Below, piece after piece: positions 62,273 to 64,000 of a DNA stretch of 64,000 bases; the first letter of the stretch is position 1; each line of letters starts with the position of its first letter. Both the position numbers and the translations under genes were made by a program. The stretch is from JAHEKO01 sp965212505 (lineage in GTDB: Bacteria; Acidobacteriota; Thermoanaerobaculia; Multivoradales; JAHEKO01): NCBI GenBank assembly GCA_965212505.1, contig OZ243123.1, positions 2,790,001-2,854,000 on the forward strand, given 5' to 3'. Under the pieces are notes generated by a model. The model saw nothing but the letters and a program-made list of their open reading frames with translations, made no database searches and was not told where the DNA came from.

Positions 62273-62342
62273 CGGAGACCTCCTCTTCGTATGCGGAACG
62301 ATACACCCGCCGAGCCACCACCGATTGCATAGACTCCCGGCC

Positions 62343-62990
62343 ATGGAGCTCAACCCTGCGGATCTGACCATCGCCGAGCGCTACAAACTCCTGATCGGCA
62401 CCGTAGTCCCTCGTCCGATCGCCTTCGTCTCCACCGTATCCCCGACCGGCGAGCACAACCTCGCACCGTTTTCCTTCTTCAACGGCGTCGGCTCGAATCC
62501 GATGACCCTGATGTTCTGCCCGGCCAACGACGCCGAGGGCGCTGAAAAGGACACGCTACGCAACTGCAAGCCGGTCGAGGAGGGTGGAACAGGTGAGTTC
62601 GTAGTGAACGCGTCGGTCGAGAGCTACCGGCGCGAGGTTTCGGCGGCTGCCGAAGCCCTGCCGCATGGCGAGAGTGAGTTCGAACTGGTCGGGCTGACGC
62701 CGGCGGCGAGCCAGGTGGTCGCCCCGCCCCGGGTCGCCGAGGCACCGGTCGCCTTCGAGTGCCGCACGCTGCAGGTGATCCGCACCAATCCAGGGGCCCC
62801 CGCTGGCGGCAATCTCGTCCTCGGCGAGGTGGTCTACGTACACCTGGCGGACGGCCTGGTGAACGAGCGCATGCACGTCGACGCGGAGACGCTCCAAGCG
62901 ATCGGCCGCATGGGCGGCCTCGGCTACTGCTCGACCCGCGATCGCTTCGACATGCCGAGAGGGCGAGCGGCCCTCGAAGTCGAGAGGTAG
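62343..62990 (+). CDS. Flavin reductase family protein
   Basis: 215 residues from ATG 62343. FMN-binding split barrel of the flavoprotein oxidoreductase-like class: IGTVVPRPIAFVSTVSPTGEHNLAPFSFFNGVGSNP, DTLRNCKP, EFVVNAS, GEVVYVHLADG and a C-terminal GGLGYCSTRDRFDMPRG. It reduces flavin with NAD(P)H, often for a partner oxygenase; the divergent pirin may share a redox or aromatic-compound role. Confidence 0.9.
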   Translation: MELNPADLTIAERYKLLIGTVVPRPIAFVSTVSPTGEHNLAPFSFFNGVGSNPMTLMFCPANDAEGAEKDTLRNCKPVEEGGTGEFVVNASVESYRREVSAAAEALPHGESEFELVGLTPAASQVVAPPRVAEAPVAFECRTLQVIRTNPGAPAGGNLVLGEVVYVHLADGLVNERMHVDAETLQAIGRMGGLGYCSTRDRFDMPRGRAALEVER

Positions 62991-63011
62991 CGCACCGGCT
63001 CCGAGGGGCGA

Positions 63012-63032
63012 CGCTCGGCGTCTTGCCGAGTG
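63012..63032 (+). terminator. Hairpin after the flavin reductase gene
   Basis: CTCGGC (63014-63019) and GCCGAG (63025-63030) with two outer pairs and a GTCTT loop lie 24 bases past the stop. No T-run follows, so this is at most a weak terminator. Confidence 0.3.
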
Positions 63033-63089
63033 CGATCCGGCGAATCGATCCGTGGCGGCTTCGCCAACCGAAAAAAGGCAGCTCTTGTC

Positions 63090-64000
63090 CTAGTGTCTCT
63101 TCGCCCTTCTCCGGCCCGCGAGCCAGGCGAAGCCGGTAAGCAACATGGCACCGATCACGTAGCTCTGCACCTGGAGTCTGCGATGCTGCTTTTGTAGCTC
63201 GTTGAGTAGCAGAGGCGCCAAGAGATCGTACCGAACAGACAGCGGCCGACCCTTTTCGTCTGAGGTCACGAGCGTCGGGTAGACCCGCGCCACCTCCTCA
63301 GCGATCAATCCGAACTGCTCGAGCGTTCCGGACTTCACCTCGGGCCGGTATCGGAACAGCACTGGCCGCAGGTCGAGGACGCCCGAGCTCGCGTCTTCCA
63401 TGGATCGGACGTTCTCCTTGAAACGACCCGACGAGAGCGAGCACGGTCCAAGCTGGTCGTTGTCGTCGACGCACACGTCCTGCTCGTTGCCCGAGAGAAC
63501 CGCGTTCCGGATCCCCGAGACGAACGCGCGGCTCAACTCGAAGTCGCCCGTCCCGGTGTCTCGTCCGATGCGAAGCGTGTTGCTCTCTCCTCCTCCCCGG
63601 GAACCGATCAGAATGTTGTCCGTACCCGCCTTGATGGAGGAGCCCGCGGCATAGCCGAGGGCTGTGTTCCGGCTCCCTGTCCTGTTTTGGACGAGCGAAA
63701 GGACTCCGTGAGCGGTATTCCAGTAGCCGGTGACGTTGTACATGAGCGCAAATGCGCCGAAGGCGGTGTTGCGGTCGCCCGTAGTGTTGCCTTCGAGCGC
63801 GTATGAGCCAAACGCGGTGTTCTCGGCTCCCGTCGTGTTCTCGTGCAGCGAGTTGAAGCCGGTTGCTGTGTTCGTGTAGCCCGTCGTGTTGAATGCGAGG
63901 GAAGAAGCACCGACAGCGGCGTTGCGATCTCCCGTCGTGTTGGACCTGAGCGCGGAGTGCCCGATCGCGGTGTTGCGTATGCCGAGAAACGGCTCGGGAC
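63090..64000 (-). CDS. Repeat-rich tail-fibre/S74-type surface protein, C-terminal part (5' end outside window)
   Basis: The frame is open to the window edge. About 300 residues are visible. The first part is seven copies of a 17-residue repeat (separate entry), then a short link (NILIGSRGGGESNTLRIG), then an S74-like intramolecular-chaperone pattern: SSGRFKENVRSMED, LRPVLFRYRPEVKSGTLEQFGLIAEEVARVYPTLVTSDEKG and LLAPLLLNELQKQHRRLQVQ. Near the end a hydrophobic helix (YVIGAMLLTGFAWLAG) with a basic tail (RRRAKRH) would anchor it. It is a probable trimeric surface fibre. Confidence 0.83.
   Translation of the reverse strand, partial: PEPFLGIRNTAIGHSALRSNTTGDRNAAVGASSLAFNTTGYTNTATGFNSLHENTTGAENTAFGSYALEGNTTGDRNTAFGAFALMYNVTGYWNTAHGVLSLVQNRTGSRNTALGYAAGSSIKAGTDNILIGSRGGGESNTLRIGRDTGTGDFELSRAFVSGIRNAVLSGNEQDVCVDDNDQLGPCSLSSGRFKENVRSMEDASSGVLDLRPVLFRYRPEVKSGTLEQFGLIAEEVARVYPTLVTSDEKGRPLSVRYDLLAPLLLNELQKQHRRLQVQSYVIGAMLLTGFAWLAGRRRAKRH
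63618..63974 (-). repeat. Seven 51-bp tandem repeats coding 17-residue units
   Basis: The units read NTAIGHSALRSNTTGDR, NAAVGASSLAFNTTGYT, NTATGFNSLHENTTGAE, NTAFGSYALEGNTTGDR, NTAFGAFALMYNVTGYW, NTAHGVLSLVQNRTGSR and the decayed NTALGYAAGSSIKAGTD. Each unit is exactly 51 bases, with diverged codons, so selection is on the protein. The pattern N-T-A-x-G-x-x-[AS]-L-x-x-N-x-T-G suits a beta-helix or trimeric head repeat. More copies probably lie beyond the window. Confidence 0.85.

Noticed and set aside
63618..63974. CRISPR array
   Set aside because: The 51-bp periodicity has no constant repeat/spacer pattern; it codes for a 17-residue protein repeat and the DNA copies differ mainly at third positions and loops.

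Overview
The window is a dense, high-GC stretch of bacterial chromosome (roughly two-thirds G+C by eye). It carries about 63 protein genes, no rRNA, tRNA or CRISPR array that I can see, and no gene-free stretch longer than 300 bases. The largest gaps are about 100-210 bases: upstream of acpP, between murB and recA, upstream of the lipoprotein at 25407-25964, and between the divergent genes near 56.4 kb. The housekeeping set, the many lipoproteins and signal peptides, TRAP-TatT, Smr, SpoIIE phosphatase and serine hydrolases suggest a Gram-negative environmental heterotroph. An Acidobacteriota-type genome is my best guess, but it is inference only; ribosomal or RecA phylogeny would decide it.

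Layout. 1-1.2 kb: 3' end of a secreted zinc protease. 1.2-8.3 kb: minus-strand YceD-L32-PlsX-FabD-FabG-(TetR, alpha/beta hydrolase)-AcpP-FabF cluster that lacks fabH. 8.4-14.6 kb: plus-strand run of four family-4-type glycosyltransferases and a polyprenyl-phosphate glycosylphosphotransferase, all but the first with non-ATG starts. 14.7-21.2 kb: a lipoprotein serine hydrolase, then a 1767-residue protein with two alpha/beta hydrolase modules, a CHAT (caspase-like) protease and a helical tail. 21.3-25.4 kb: MoxR-DUF58-transglutaminase operon, followed by a lipoprotein gene, murB, recA and an NhaC-type antiporter. 30.5-33.3 kb: unknown lipoprotein, Smr protein, RHH-RelE toxin-antitoxin pair, small lipoprotein. 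33.3-37.1 kb: TRAP transporter with TatT. 37.2-39.8 kb: three membrane proteins including a DUF4062 protein coupled to a TPR protein. 39.8-43.9 kb: serine hydrolase, SpoIIE phosphatase, and a secreted-protein/S74-tail-fibre-like pair. 43.9-45.7 kb: two-gene membrane/TIR module. 45.7-64 kb: thiolase, M48 protease, HAD-UbiA pair, TauE/SafE, PdxH, threonine catabolism (tdh-kbl), racemase, secreted glycosidase-like protein, PQQ-type propeller, SGNH hydrolase, TPR, DUF6498, cyclophilin, pirin, flavin reductase, and the 3' end of a repeat-rich S74 protein cut by the window end.

Most interesting. (1) 43955-45657: a four-helix membrane protein and a TIR protein, translationally coupled. By eye, both carry a RelE/ParE-like domain (C-terminal in one, N-terminal in the other), as if the toxin fold had been reused as a matching adaptor between a TIR effector and a membrane partner. 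(2) 15919-21222: a giant hydrolase-hydrolase-(M17-N/macro-like)-CHAT-helical protein with all expected nucleophiles in place. (3) 37225-39784: a membrane DUF4062/TPR module. These three look like conflict or regulated-cell-death signalling parts; that role is inference.

Start sites were moved inward wherever a Shine-Dalgarno sequence, signal peptide or family alignment demanded it. Very few classical intrinsic terminators (hairpin plus T-run) are visible.
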